Source: Latrodectus hesperus
Lineage: Eukaryota; Arthropoda; Arachnida; Araneae; Theridiidae
Assembly (NCBI GenBank): GCA_037975125.1
Contig: CM075860.1
Coordinates: 45,915,673 to 45,979,672, forward strand
Direction of reading: 5' to 3'
DNA length: 64,000 nucleotides
Positions 1 through 12,935 of this stretch are shown piece by piece (within the stretch, counting starts at the first letter, position 1; each line of letters begins with the position of its first letter). The notes under the pieces were generated by a model that was not told where the DNA came from, did no database searches, and saw only the letters and a list, made by a program, of their open reading frames with translations. The translations under genes and the position numbers were made by a program.

Positions 1-2550
<2,550 letters not shown>

Positions 2551-2571
2551 TTTAGGATCCCTCATTCAGTT

Positions 2572-2951
2572 TTAGTCCTTGCGAGTGAATCTATGTGGAT
2601 TGCGTCTAGGGCTGTTCAGAGAATAGTCATTACCATCACTATTGGCACTATCGATATCACTATCTTCATCCGAATCTGGTTCATTTAGCCATGGTTTTAG
2701 TTGACTAATGTGAGCTGTTGTTGCGTAGAAGTGGCCTTTCTTTTTTCTTCCAGCTGAGTCACACGGTAGACATCGTTTGGCAATACATCGGTAACAAAAA
2801 GAGGGCCTCGGTATTTAAATTGTGTATTCGTAGGTTGGCCTGAAGATTTCGGAGCTCTTTTCATTACGACAATCTCTCCTCGTTCAAACGTGATTGCTCT
2901 ACATCTCTTTTTATCATAATACTTCTTCATTTTTTGTTGACTTTCTTCCAT
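2572..2951 (-). pseudogene. Integrase C-terminal part of the outer element
   Basis: Reading minus from 2951, the frame carries a basic stretch (KKYYDKKRC) and the YRGPLFV...DVYRV module typical of the gypsy integrase C-terminus. It then shifts frame near 2735. In the other frame the protein continues through an 'AHISQLKPW' segment and an acidic tail (many D, E, S) to a stop at 2572-2574. Upstream it should join the integrase core at 2958, from which a stop and frame break separate it. Clearly a broken coding region. Confidence 0.75.
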
Positions 2952-2957
2952 TTGTCT

Positions 2958-3969
2958 TCAAGATTCTTCCTGCACTACAGATGGATTTTGCCAACTCTGA
3001 GCTTCTTCATCAGCTAACTTTCTCAAAATTCCGTCGTTGAATCGTGGAGAATAACCATGGAGCAATTCAAATGGTGTCCTGTTCGTTGACTTGTTTACAA
3101 AGTTGTTCAAGTTTCTCTCAACTTCATGTATTTTAACATCCCAATCTTTATGATTCTGATCTTCCATACCAGTTGTTATGGTAGACAATATTGTTCTGTT
3201 AACTCTTTCAACCATTCCGTTTGCACATGGTCGCTTCCTACAATTGAATGTATGATGTATACCATTTTCAGCACAATATTTTTGAAATTGATGCGAAGTG
3301 AAATAAGTTCTTCGATCTGTTATTATTTTCTCAGGTAGACCATAAGTATTTACAAACTTTTTCAGAGCCTTCAGCACATGTGATGTTGAGATACTCTTTA
3401 CTGGAGTCAATTGGACAATTCTTGTGAAATTATCTATCATGACCAAAAGTTCTTGATTACCTTTAGAACTCTTAACAAAATGTCCTAAATGATCTATATG
3501 TATAGTTGCAAAAGGTTTACGACCTGTTTTAATTGGATTCAATAAACCAGGCTGTTTTCCTGATGGCGTTTTGTTCATCAAACATTCAAAACATTTTGAA
3601 ATGTGCCTTCGTATATAACGTTTCATATAAGGAAACCAATACAATTCTTTTACCTTATTAACAGTTCTATCAACAGAAAAATGTCTCATAAGATCATGGA
3701 ATTTGATTACTGTACTTTTTCTCATATTTTTTGGAATAGCAGAGAAGTTTTTCTTTTCCATTTTCGTTTGTGCATCGAAATAATCTGTTTCTCTTAAACA
3801 CGTAATTTTTTATAAGCTGTTTTTCTTCTTTTGTTCTATCCTGATCTTTTTTTCTGAATATTTCTATTAATTTTCGTATTTTTGGATCAGCCTGCTGTAT
3901 CATCAATATTTGTTCATCTTCACTCAAGGTCAAACAAACTTCTAATTTATTTTCGATGAGGGATGTCAA
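2958..3969 (-). pseudogene. Integrase core of the outer gypsy element
   Basis: Two overlapping minus-strand frames. 3694-3969 carries the linker between RNase H and integrase. 2958-3761 (267 residues) carries the integrase: an HHCC zinc-binding region (H22, H27, C57, C60) and the catalytic triad D90 (IHIDHLG), D149 (IITDRR) and E185 (GMVERVNR), with 35 residues between the last two as in retroviral-type integrases. The usual 'DRG' after the second Asp is 'DRR' here, probably decay. The enzyme would join element cDNA to target DNA, but the frame break near 3730 and loss of the upstream polyprotein make this copy inactive. Confidence 0.85.
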
Positions 3970-4010
3970 TGTATCTTCTCATTCCCAAACTGGAGCTCTG
4001 CTCATTGCGT

Positions 4011-4555
4011 CTACGTGAACCATTTTTTTCCAGGTCTATGTTCTATTTCAAAATCGAATTCTTGAATTAAATCACACCATCTTACAATCTGAGGATTGTT
4101 TGTTTTCTTTGAATTCATGTACATCAGTGCTTGACAATCTGTCACTATTTTGAATTTTATGCCTAATAAATACTGCCTTAATCTTTCGAAAGTCCACACA
4201 ATGGCCATCAATTCGAGCTTGCTTGAATGATACTTCTTTTCAATTTCAGTTGTCTTTTTGCTGACACAATAAACCAACCGCCATTTGTTGTCTGATCCTT
4301 GTTGTAAACCATGCTAAACCACTAGAGCTTACATCACAATGTACTTCCGTTTTAGCTTGAGGGTTATAATGGGCTAACACAGGTTGCTCTGTGAGGCTAT
4401 TTTTCAATAATCGAAAAGACTGCTCTTGCTCCTCTTCCCACTTGAAAGATTCTTCTTTTTGCAAGAGTCGTGATAAAGGTTCTGCCTTTTGTGCATATTT
4501 TTCTACAAATCTCCGAAAATAACCAGTTAAACCTAAAAATCTACGAATATCATGA
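4011..4555 (-). pseudogene. RT thumb and RNase H of the outer element (fragment 3' of the nested insertion)
   Basis: Minus-strand pieces 4246-4464 and 4011-4277 carry the connection/RNase H region. Motifs include EQSFRLLKNSLTEQPVLAHY, VHCDVSSSGLA (first catalytic Asp), YHSSKLELMAIVW (catalytic Glu), VTDCQALMY (Asp) and FDFEIEHRPG. A frameshift near 4300 separates them and a second ends the frame at 4011. The sequence just right of 4465 (RRFLGLTGYFRRFVEKYA, minus strand) is the RT thumb and runs directly into the nested LTR at 4560. Confidence 0.85.
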
Positions 4556-4559
4556 ATAT
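4556..4559. other. Target-site duplication, left copy (ATAT)
   Basis: ATAT precedes the nested LTR and recurs at 8681-8684 just after its second LTR. Removing the insertion plus one ATAT rejoins the outer element's RT frame without shift, so the duplication is exactly 4 bp. That length is usual for many Ty3/gypsy elements. Confidence 0.9.
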
Positions 4560-4871
4560 TGTTACAAATTTATAAATAATGATTATATTTGTCTTAAAAT
4601 ATCTCAGACAGATCGGAAATTCTCACATTTTGGGCAAAAATTGCGGTATTTAGACATGTTATACTTTTAAAAGCGGATTTCTTAATGATTTGGCGACAGT
4701 TGGCGAGATTCTTGGCGACTTGGCGACGGTTGGCGAGATTCTTGGCGACTTGGCGAGAAATCGATACTTCTGGAAACATCCATCACCTAAGCTCTAGGAC
4801 CAATATTTTCCGAGATAGCCTAGAAGCTTCCAGAGCCTTGGCGAAATTGGTAGATTTCTCCGCCAAGTCAG

Positions 4872-4880
4872 GTATAAATA
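4872..4880 (+). promoter_or_regulatory. TATA box in the nested LTR
   Basis: GTATAAATA, followed by G+C-richer sequence, lies about 220 bp before the LTR polyadenylation signal. That is the right order for U3-R. The start site is probably 25-35 bp downstream; this is inferred from spacing only. Confidence 0.65.
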
Positions 4881-5093
4881 CCGCAGCCCGACATGGAAGA
4901 GTGAGTAGAGAATGAGAGTTTTTGTGAAGACAGTCAGTGAGTGAAGACGATTAGTTGTGACTGCTAGTTGTTCTCTGTCTGAGGTATTTGAGACCTCTGA
5001 TTGGAAGCTATTTCTTATTGTATCTGACGAATTGTAGCTGTATAATTGTGATTGTTACAGCGGGAATTTCGTTTATCTAGTGAAGTTTTTACG

Positions 5094-5099
5094 AATAAA
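5094..5099 (+). terminator. Polyadenylation signal AATAAA in the 5' LTR (repeated at 8606-8611 in the 3' LTR)
   Basis: AATAAA occurs 70 bp before the LTR end in both copies. In the 3' copy it would end the element transcript. Confidence 0.65.
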
Positions 5100-5170
5100 A
5101 GTCTTGTGTTCATTAAGTGGTTGCTTTATTCAACTCTCAATCAACACGAACCCGTGGAGCTCGGTACAAC

Positions 5171-5188
5171 TGATGTCAGAAGTGGGGT
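5171..5188 (+). other. Primer binding site, tRNA-Leu(CAG)-like
   Basis: TGATGTCAGAAGTGGGGT starts two bases after the LTR. It is nearly complementary to the 3' end of animal tRNA-Leu(CAG) (expected TGGTGTCAGAAGTGGGAT, recalled from memory), with two mismatches. The outer element carries the same TCAGAAGTGG core beside its LTR. Confidence 0.7.
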
Positions 5189-5198
5189 TGAAGAGTTG

Positions 5199-6626
5199 AT
5201 GCAGCGTGTCACAAGAAAAATGGATATGGATTTAATGAAAAGTCTTCTCGAAAAATTAGCGGAGCAGATGGCTGAGATGAAAGCTGGACAAGAAGAGATG
5301 AAAGCTGGACAAGAAGAGATGAAAGCAAGACAAGAAGAGATGAAAGCTGGACAAGAAGAGATTAAAACCGAGATGATGAAAGAGATAAAATCTGGACAGG
5401 AGGAGATGAAAGCTGGACAAGAAGAGATTAAAACCGAGGTGATGAAAGAGATAAAATCTGGACAGGAGGAGCTTAAAAAGGAACTTAAGAAGGACATTGT
5501 AAGTGTTAAAGAAGAATTCTCCAACATCATTCAGGAGAAGATGAATGCAATGAAAGATAAGGTAACTTCAGTTGAAACTAAAGTTCTGGAGATAGAAGAA
5601 AACGTTGAAGAAGCATTAGACAATATGAATAAGAAGATTGAACGCTTGGAGAAGCAAATGTCAAACAAACATGAAGAACCCAACGTGGCATTTGTGCCTT
5701 CCCTAGCCAATATTAAACTCTCAACATTTGATGGGAAATCATCCTGGCAAGTATACAAGACCCAGTTTATGATGGTAGCGGAAGCTAATGGATGGAATCC
5801 CCGAGCCCAAGCTTTTCACCTGGCGGCTTCTTTAAGAGGAGACGCGGCTGACATCCTCGAGACGCTTCCGGAGGAGCAGAGGCACGATTTCCAAGCCCTA
5901 TCGAGTGCGCTTGAGCTGCGGTTTGGAGATAAGTGCACTAAGGAATATAGCAGACTACAGTTAAAGTCCCGCTATCAAAAAGCGGGCGAAAGTCTGCAAG
6001 AATTGGCTGCCGATATTCAGAGACTTTCCCATCTAGCATTTTCGGACTGCCCAGCTGAGACACGTCAAGATCTGGCTCTCCATCACTTCATCGATAGTGT
6101 GCGGGATCCGGAGATACAGAAAACACTTAGACTCGCCGATGTCAAAGATATTGGATCTGCCCTAGTCTACGCACATAAGATAGAGGCTGCCCAGCAAGCC
6201 ACGCGTAAAGACCAGTACTACATCAGAGCCGTCTCTGCTACTGATACGAACTATGATCTAAGAAAGCAAATTGAAGATCTGCAGCGAAAATTGCGTCGCT
6301 TAGAATTGAGTAAAGGTGGCAGAAACACGAAAATTCAGTGTTGGACTTGCGGTGGAGTCGGACACGTCCGTAGATACTGTCCAAAACAAAAAGATGGTGG
6401 AATTTCTAAAATGGAAATACGTCAACGCAAAGAAATTCTTCATGGAAATACTGATGTATTATCAAGGAAACCGTATAACAAAAGCTGCCGATATTGTTCT
6501 AGAGAAGAGAAGAACTATCAGTTAGTAAATCCTTCGGTACGGCAAGTTAATGTTTCACCTCCATCGAAACCAGACCCATGGAGTGATGAAGGACTTAGGG
6601 AAGCCCAAAAGAAGACCCAGATATAA
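5199..6626 (+). CDS. Gag of the nested element, fused by a deletion to an RNase H tail
   Basis: I take the first in-frame ATG after the primer site as the start; the frame is open further upstream but only into the LTR. The order is a coiled coil built on imperfect seven-residue MKAGQEE repeats (residues ~25-165), a capsid-like retrotransposon Gag domain (~175-330), and a CCHC zinc knuckle (residues 381-394, CWTCGGVGHVRRYC). Within about 15 residues of the knuckle the frame becomes 'HGNTDVLSRKP' plus a Cys-rich 'CRYC' segment. That is the C-terminal end of gypsy RNase H and the linker to integrase. The protein would package element RNA. The abrupt junction is a deletion scar, not a normal gag-pol boundary. 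The stop at 6626 results from a one-base shift near 6610. Confidence 0.85.
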   Translation: MQRVTRKMDMDLMKSLLEKLAEQMAEMKAGQEEMKAGQEEMKARQEEMKAGQEEIKTEMMKEIKSGQEEMKAGQEEIKTEVMKEIKSGQEELKKELKKDIVSVKEEFSNIIQEKMNAMKDKVTSVETKVLEIEENVEEALDNMNKKIERLEKQMSNKHEEPNVAFVPSLANIKLSTFDGKSSWQVYKTQFMMVAEANGWNPRAQAFHLAASLRGDAADILETLPEEQRHDFQALSSALELRFGDKCTKEYSRLQLKSRYQKAGESLQELAADIQRLSHLAFSDCPAETRQDLALHHFIDSVRDPEIQKTLRLADVKDIGSALVYAHKIEAAQQATRKDQYYIRAVSATDTNYDLRKQIEDLQRKLRRLELSKGGRNTKIQCWTCGGVGHVRRYCPKQKDGGISKMEIRQRKEILHGNTDVLSRKPYNKSCRYCSREEKNYQLVNPSVRQVNVSPPSKPDPWSDEGLREAQKKTQI

Positions 6627-7879
6627 ATCCAATTCTTGAATTGAAAGAATCTTCTAGTATGAGACCAAGTTGGCAGGATATCTCCACCTACAGTCCTGCT
6701 ACTAAGCAATATTGGGCTCTTTGGGACTCACTCCATATAAGAAATGGTGTCTTATACAGGAAATGGGAGTCCGATGATGGACGTAATTTCAAATGGCAGC
6801 TTGTTCTTCCAAAATCAAGAATTTCAGATGTTTTGAAAGAATTGCACAGTAGCTCAACTGGAGGCCACTTCGGAGTAATGAAAACTCTACAGAAAGTTCG
6901 AGAACGCTTCTATTGGAGCAAAACGAGACAAGATGTAGAGAAATGGTGCCAATCTTGTGGTGACTGTGCGGCACGTAAAGGACCGAAGAAACGTAGCCGA
7001 GGAAGGTTGCAGCGGTACAACGTAGGAGCACCTTTTGAGAGGATAGCATTGGACATTTTGGGTCCTTTACCACGATCCTCAAATGGCAACAAATACATAC
7101 TAGTTTTCATGGACTACTTTACTAAGTGGCCTGAAGCGTTTGCAATCCCCGATCAAGAGGCGACTACAGTAGCCGAGGTTCTAGTGCAACAATGGGTTTC
7201 CAGATTCGGCACACCCTTACAAATTCATTCTGATCAAGGGACAAATTTCACCTCTGTTGTGTTTAAAGGAATGTGTCAAATTCTCGGAATAGACAAGACG
7301 CAGACCACACCACTACACCCACAATCGGATGGCATGGTAGAGAGGTTTAACAGAACCATCTTGAATAACCTCTCCCTTATGGTTTCCAGAAATCAGCAAG
7401 ATTGGGATTTGAAGCTACCGCTGTTTCTGCTTGCATATCGCAGTGCTGTCCATGAGACTACCGGATATACTCCTTCACAGATGCTCTTTGGTCGCGAACT
7501 TCGTCTCCCTTGTGATCTTCAGTTTGGTCGTCCACCGGATACATCTTCATCGCCAGAGGAATACCTTCGAGACCTTCAGGCACGTCTTGAAGATGTCCAT
7601 AACTTCGCTCGAGACCGAATCAACCTGACGACCGAAAGAATGAAGACAAGGTATGACACAAGAGCGACGGGACATGAATTCCAAGAAGGTGACAAAGTTT
7701 GGTTGTGGAACCCGATTCGACGTAAAGGACTTTCTCCAAAGTTGCAAGCCAACTGGGAAGGTCCCTACACAGTCCTAAAAAGACTGAACGACGTCGTGGT
7801 TCGTATAAGAAAATCATCTTCTTCAAAACCAAAGGTAGTACATTATGATAGATTAGCTCCTTATCGTAATGTAGAGTAA
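6614..7879 (+). CDS. Integrase of the nested element (5'-truncated pol)
   Basis: This frame is one base off from gag and opens just before 6614; the first Met is at 6641. Counting from that Met, the 412-residue frame has the HHCC zinc module (H69, H76, C103, C106), the catalytic triad D138, D198 and E234 (D,D-35-E spacing intact), a long helical linker, and a GPY/F module (NWEGPYTVLKRL) near the C-terminus. All expected integrase residues are present. There is no protease or RT in front of it, and no ribosomal entry other than a frameshift, so expression from this copy is doubtful. It is a recognisable, largely undamaged domain rather than a functional gene. Confidence 0.88.
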   Translation, partial: DPDINPILELKESSSMRPSWQDISTYSPATKQYWALWDSLHIRNGVLYRKWESDDGRNFKWQLVLPKSRISDVLKELHSSSTGGHFGVMKTLQKVRERFYWSKTRQDVEKWCQSCGDCAARKGPKKRSRGRLQRYNVGAPFERIALDILGPLPRSSNGNKYILVFMDYFTKWPEAFAIPDQEATTVAEVLVQQWVSRFGTPLQIHSDQGTNFTSVVFKGMCQILGIDKTQTTPLHPQSDGMVERFNRTILNNLSLMVSRNQQDWDLKLPLFLLAYRSAVHETTGYTPSQMLFGRELRLPCDLQFGRPPDTSSSPEEYLRDLQARLEDVHNFARDRINLTTERMKTRYDTRATGHEFQEGDKVWLWNPIRRKGLSPKLQANWEGPYTVLKRLNDVVVRIRKSSSSKPKVVHYDRLAPYRNVE

Positions 7880-8071
7880 AAATTAGTAGACCATGGTCTC
7901 TTTGTAAATAGTATAGATAATTTTAATCTTTTCTCTTTTCTTGTATTTTTAGTTGCTTGTGTATGTAATGTGCTCTGTATCATCTTGACATGTAAATTCT
8001 CTTATATTAAATTTGGCCTCCTATCAGGGGATTGTACTGCCCGGGACGTGCAGTCCTTGAGAGGGGGGCAA
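7880..8071 (+). other. 3' untranslated part and polypurine tract of the nested element
   Basis: No coding potential. The G-rich purine run GAGAGGGGGG at about 8059-8069 directly precedes the 3' LTR and is the expected primer for plus-strand DNA synthesis. Confidence 0.8.
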
Positions 8072-8680
8072 TGTTACAAATTTATAAATAATGATTATAT
8101 TTGTCTTAAAATATCTCAGACAGATCGGAAATTCTCACATTTTGGGCAAAAATTGCGGTATTTAGACATGTTATACTTTTAAAAGCGGATTTCTTAATGA
8201 TTTGGCGACAGTTGGCGAGATTCTTGGCGACTTGGCGACGGTTGGCGAGATTCTTGGCGACTTGGCGAGAAATCGATACTTCTGGAAACATCCATCACCT
8301 AAGCTCTAGGACCAATATTTTCCGAGATAGCCTAGAAGCTTCCAGAGCCTTGGCGAAATTGGTAGATTTCTCCGCCAAGTCAGGTATAAATACCGCAGCC
8401 CGACATGGAAGAGTGAGTAGAGAATGAGAGTTTTTGTGAAGACAGTCAGTGAGTGAAGACGATTAGTTGTGACTGCTAGTTGTTCTCTGTCTGAGGTATT
8501 TGAGACCTCTGATTGGAAGCTATTTCTTATTGTATCTGACGAATTGTAGCTGTATAATTGTGATTGTTACAGCGGGAATTTCGTTTATCTAGTGAAGTTT
8601 TTACGAATAAAAGTCTTGTGTTCATTAAGTGGTTGCTTTATTCAACTCTCAATCAACACGAACCCGTGGAGCTCGGTACA
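8072..8680 (+). repeat. 3' LTR of the nested element (609 bp)
   Basis: Identical by eye to 4560-5168, including TATA box and AATAAA (8606-8611). It ends ...GGTACA and is followed by the second ATAT at 8681-8684. Confidence 0.95.
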
Positions 8681-8684
8681 ATAT

Positions 8685-9487
8685 TCTTAGGAGTTGCAAA
8701 TTCTCTTATTGATCTAATTTTTCTCATTCCTGGTTTTATTCCTTCTCTATTAACAATAAATCCTAAAAATTCTACTTCCTTTTTACCAAATTCACATTTT
8801 GACAATTTTAAAGTCAAATTAGCAGATCTAAGCTTGTCAAATACCTCTTTTATTCGTTCAATCATATCAGTCCAATTCTTCGCTGGTATCAAAATATCAT
8901 CTAAATAACACAAAACTTTCTTATTTAACAATGGTCCTAATACTTGATACATTAATCTCTGAAATTCTGAAGGTGCATTTGCAAAAACCAAAAATCATAC
9001 GTTCAAACTAACCTGTTTCATCTGGGGTAATAAAAGCAGATTTTTTAACTTAGCTTCTTCTGTTAATGGTATTTGGAGATAACCATGAGCTAAATATAAT
9101 GTTGTGAAAATATTACATTCACCAAGACATTCTAATAAATCATCAATTCTGGGCAAAGGGAATTTATCTTTGATTGTATGATTATTTCATTTTCTGTAAT
9201 CTACAACAAGTCTATCCTCACCAGTTTTTTTTTTTTTTTCGAACTAACAATACTGAACTGGCATAAGGTGATCTTGTTTCGGAAACCATTTTGTTTTCTT
9301 TCAATTCCTTAAAAATATTTTTAATAGAGTTTCTCTCAGCTGCATTTGTTTTATAGGGACGTAAATAAATTGGTTTGCTTCCTGGAACTTCATTAATTTC
9401 CATTTTAGTCAACGTAGTACATCCTAACTCATTTATATTCATGGCAAAACAATCTCTATAATTATAAATTAGTTTCAGAATTTCCAA
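8685..9487 (-). pseudogene. Reverse transcriptase of the outer element (fragment 5' of the nested insertion)
   Basis: Minus-strand frame 9218-9487 gives the RT N-terminus (NELGCT..., PYASSVLLV). Frame 8685-8991 gives the palm, with the catalytic CYLDDIL motif and KLSKCEFGKKEVEFLGFIVNREG. Between them an A-rich run (T-run on plus, about 9225-9240) and a further indel near 9190 break the frame, although VDYR and FPLP motifs can still be read in pieces. The right-hand end stops at the nested LTR inside the 'ATPKN' segment and resumes at 4555. Confidence 0.87.
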
Positions 9488-9853
9488 TTTCTTATCAAAA
9501 GGAATAGTTTTATCAAATTTAATATCGTCTATTTTAATTGCGCATTTATCTTCATTTACAGTGTATGTTGTGTCTTCAGTTGCATTACAAAGATTATTAA
9601 ATGGAAGAATAAATTCAGAATTTTAATTCCAATCCTACGATATATCGGTTACCCTACTCAGACACTGATTTTCTTTTAACTTAATATCGAAAGAACCATT
9701 ATTTATAATAGGAATTACCGTTTTACTATTTTTAATTTCAAAAACAGAATCGAAATTTTTTTCTTTTTCCTCTAACAATACAAGACCGTTTTTCATATTT
9801 TCTGTTTTCGCCTGAATAAAATTTATGCTATTTTTTTCTATTATAATAGGTTC

Positions 9854-10240
9854 TTACGTTTTTAGTTTTATTTGTTGATGTTTCGATTCGACTTCCACTT
9901 CAGAAAGCGGAATACTATTCGAATACCAGATGTGCAGTTTGGAGCCAATTCGGGCGAAAGCGATTTCTGTTTTGTCTAGAAAGTCTCTTCCTAGAATTAG
10001 GTCTAAAGACATAGTATCATCATTTACAACGAATATTTCAAGTGTTGCTCTGATGTCGTCGATTCCACTTCCCAAGTGTGAGAGCAGATGCAACAGTAGA
10101 ACCAAATCCAAACAATTTTCTCTTTAACGTAATTATATTCAGTTTTAATTTAATTGCAACCGAATTCTTAACTAATGAAATGCTCGATCCCGTATCTATT
10201 AAGCTATTTATTGAATGCTCAGAATTATTTATTTTTGCTT
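9854..10240 (-). pseudogene. Aspartic protease of the outer element
   Basis: The catalytic LIDTGSS motif lies near the end of the gag frame (about 10190). After a frameshift near 10075 the second half continues in frame 9854-10111, with the LILGRDFL motif typical of gypsy protease C-termini. The frame ends at a stop at 9854 before RT. Confidence 0.78.
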
Positions 10241-11458
10241 CCTTCATATAAGCATTAAATGGGGTAAGGTTTTCAACATTTACCGTCAAACTATTTTTAT
10301 CTTTGTTTATCGCACAATGCCGTTGGGTATGTCCACCCTCACCACATTCTCTACAAATTAAAATTTTTCTTTCTTTTGGACAGTCTTTTGAAAAGTGCCC
10401 ATAATCATTACAGTTGAAACATTTAATGCTATTTTTATCACTACGAGAACTAAAATTCGTGTTACACTTTTCTTTAGAATAAAAATACTCATTCTTAGGA
10501 AACTTTTTAAATTCGCGGTTTTCTCTTACTTCACTTTTGAAATTTTCAATTTTACAGCGATCATTAAATTTGCTTACATAATTATCAAAATAAGATCTTT
10601 TTTCACAAAATTCCGTTTTGTTTTCAATACAAGATTTTATTCCGAATCTAGCATTTTCATACGAATCTAATTTTTCAGCTAATTTATCTGGATTAATGAA
10701 ATTGGTCCATTCATCTATGAAGTGATTACGAATGGTAGGGGAAACACTTTTCTTTAATTGTTCTGTAACAATTAAGTCCTTAAGATCTTCTAAATTAGTA
10801 ATTTCAAGACCATCTAACCACTCATTAATATAATTTCGTAACTCATTAGTAAAATCTTTCCATGTATTCTTAATTGCACGAGAATGTTCATAAAATTTCT
10901 GCCGAAATCTTTCTGGACTTAATTTAAATCTTTTTAATAATTTTTCCTTCACATAATAGTAATCATTTGCTTTATCGTCCGGTTCGCGGGCAATACACTG
11001 AGTTATTTCATATGGTAGAAGTCCTAAAAGATTGAAAACCCAATGAGCTTCTTCTAAACCCATTCGTCGCGCTTGTCTTTCAAATAATATAAGATAAAAA
11101 CTTATATATCACCTTCATTTTCATCATATTTTTACATAAGATGTTGCAAATTGCAAAAATCACGCCTTTCTGAATTAAAGTTATTCGCATTACCGGCATT
11201 TCCTATTGCATTTTCATTCTGTAAACGTAATTTTTGTGACTCAAACTCACGAGCTGCTTCTTCGTCTTGTTTTTGGGCTACGCGATCTTCAATAATACCT
11301 TCCAATAAAATTTTTACAAATTCTTCTTCATAGTTTTTAGAACTAATAATTATGTTCCTTAAATCTATTATCTTACAATCATGGGGAACGGTTTCTCCTA
11401 ATTCAGTAGCTAAAGTAATTAAACAATATTTTTTTCCTTTCGCCAGAAATAATGTCAT
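10190..11458 (-). pseudogene. Gag of the outer gypsy element
   Basis: The ATG at 11458 (MTLFLAKGKKY) opens the frame, which stops near 11132. A two-base indel near 11110 follows, and the main frame (10038-11063) takes over. It contains a capsid-like region and two CCHC zinc knuckles (CFNCNDYGHFSKDC and CRECGEGGHTQRHC), then runs into the protease. Two knuckles, against one in the nested element, show that the two belong to different lineages. Confidence 0.83.
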
Positions 11459-11712
11459 TTTAGAGCTTACAGAAATCAAAAAAGTGCAAAATAAAAAAGA
11501 TCACTCACTTGCGTATTTTCGTTTCTTTTATTCCGTATTGATGTAACCGTAGTTTCAAGTACCTTTCGTCATAAATTCTTCCTTATTCTTCTCCCAAAAT
11601 TAATCCTTACTTATGAAGAGAGTATTCCTATTTTTAATCGTAATTCACAAGCATATACGAGTTTCCATATCGGAGAAGAAAACAAAACCAGCATCAAAGG
11701 GTGATAAATATT

Positions 11713-11724
11713 CCACTTCTGAAA
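11713..11724 (-). other. Primer binding site core of the outer element
   Basis: On the minus strand TTTCAGAAGTGG directly follows the LTR end. It shares the TCAGAAGTGG core of a tRNA-Leu primer site with the nested element, with extra mismatches fitting its age. Confidence 0.55.
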
Positions 11725-12019
<295 letters not shown>

Positions 12020-12340
12020 AGAGAGAGAGATCTCCTGACTCAGTAGCTTCATGCCACTTCCCGTTAAGATCAAGAAATTAAGCCTCATTTACCAAGGGCA
12101 GTGATTATTGTGACCACATTCTCCCACTGAGTTGCTAAAGTTCCATCAACTGGGAAGGTTTCCATGTTAATGGCCTAAAGTCCTTCCGTTGGAGTGTCTT
12201 GGATGTTGAAAGAGAGTGCCAACTCAGGTGAGAACGCGTCACTTCACCGTGGTTAAAAATTACGCGGCATTTGGTGATGGATGAGTATTCTAAACCTGTT
12301 AACCTTAAGGTACAGTCTGGGACTCACCTGCATGACTGTA

Positions 12341-12497
12341 AAATGATACTTCTCAAGGTGTCAGGCCAAGTATTGGGGTCTTCTTTTGGTCCCTGCTTCA
12401 AAATCACCAGGATTACATCCAATTGCTTATATCTAACTAATAGAGCCAAATTCATGGTTAGGTACAGGGAAGCATGCTAGTCAATAACAATAACGGT
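12341..12497 (+). repeat. SINE-A, 3' fragment
   Basis: Matches the second half of the complete copy at 34514-34807: 'ggccaagta(t/c)tgg', 'cttcaaaatcac', 'ggttaggtacagggaa.catgct'. It ends in a CAATAACAATAAC tail. Confidence 0.7.
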
Positions 12498-12935
12498 TAC
12501 AGAATTTTAATTTGATATTTTAATCTGCTGCAACATAAGAGGATATTTAAAAAAATTCTGCTCTTATAAGGATTTTTCCTCATTTTCTTTCAGAAAAAAA
12601 TTTCAATTATCTTTAAAAGCATTAACCTAAATACCTTCACTATTACTTTGACAGTCCCCCGATATTTCTAACGTTGATACCATTAAAAAGATAGCCACGT
12701 AAATGAAAGCAGTTTAAAGTATTAGAACATTCAAAACGTGTTATCTTCCAGGAGAGTTTGTCATGCACTTTATTAATTCACGCGTAAACTGTATTCATAT
12801 GTCACAAGGGTGGGAACCTGAAAGACTTTAGAAGTAGAAACTCAACACTCATCTTTCGATGTTCAACAGTATTTGCTATTGAATTCGGTATATTTTATTC
12901 CAAAAAATTAGCATGAGCCATCACTATCTATAACT

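Larger units (their letters stand above)
4560..5168 (+). repeat. 5' LTR of the nested element (609 bp)
   Basis: TGTTACAAAT...CTCGGTACA, in the usual TG...CA form. A base-by-base reading against 8072-8680 shows constant offset (3512) and no mismatch. It contains a tandem run of 'ttggcga' motifs around 4689-4757, a TATA box at 4872-4880 and AATAAA at 5094-5099. Confidence 0.95.
4560..8680 (+). mobile_element. Young, internally deleted Ty3/gypsy LTR retrotransposon nested in the outer element
   Basis: The element is 4121 bp: LTR 4560-5168, primer site, gag with a zinc knuckle, an RNase H tail, integrase, polypurine tract and LTR 8072-8680. I see no difference between the two 609-bp LTRs, so insertion was recent. 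Protease, RT and nearly all of RNase H are missing: gag runs straight into an RNase H C-terminal motif. A one-base frameshift then separates that tail from integrase. The copy cannot encode its own reverse transcription, yet LTRs, primer site and polypurine tract are intact. It could be mobilised only by enzymes from a complete relative elsewhere. Confidence 0.93.

Noticed and set aside
4594..4915. Short frames on both strands, repeated identically at 8106-8427
   Set aside because: They lie inside the LTRs and are present twice only because the LTRs are identical.
5141..5530. 129-codon minus-strand frame antisense to gag
   Set aside because: Shadow of the repeated MKAGQEE coding region; the Ser/Cys/Phe periodicity is the complement of that repeat.
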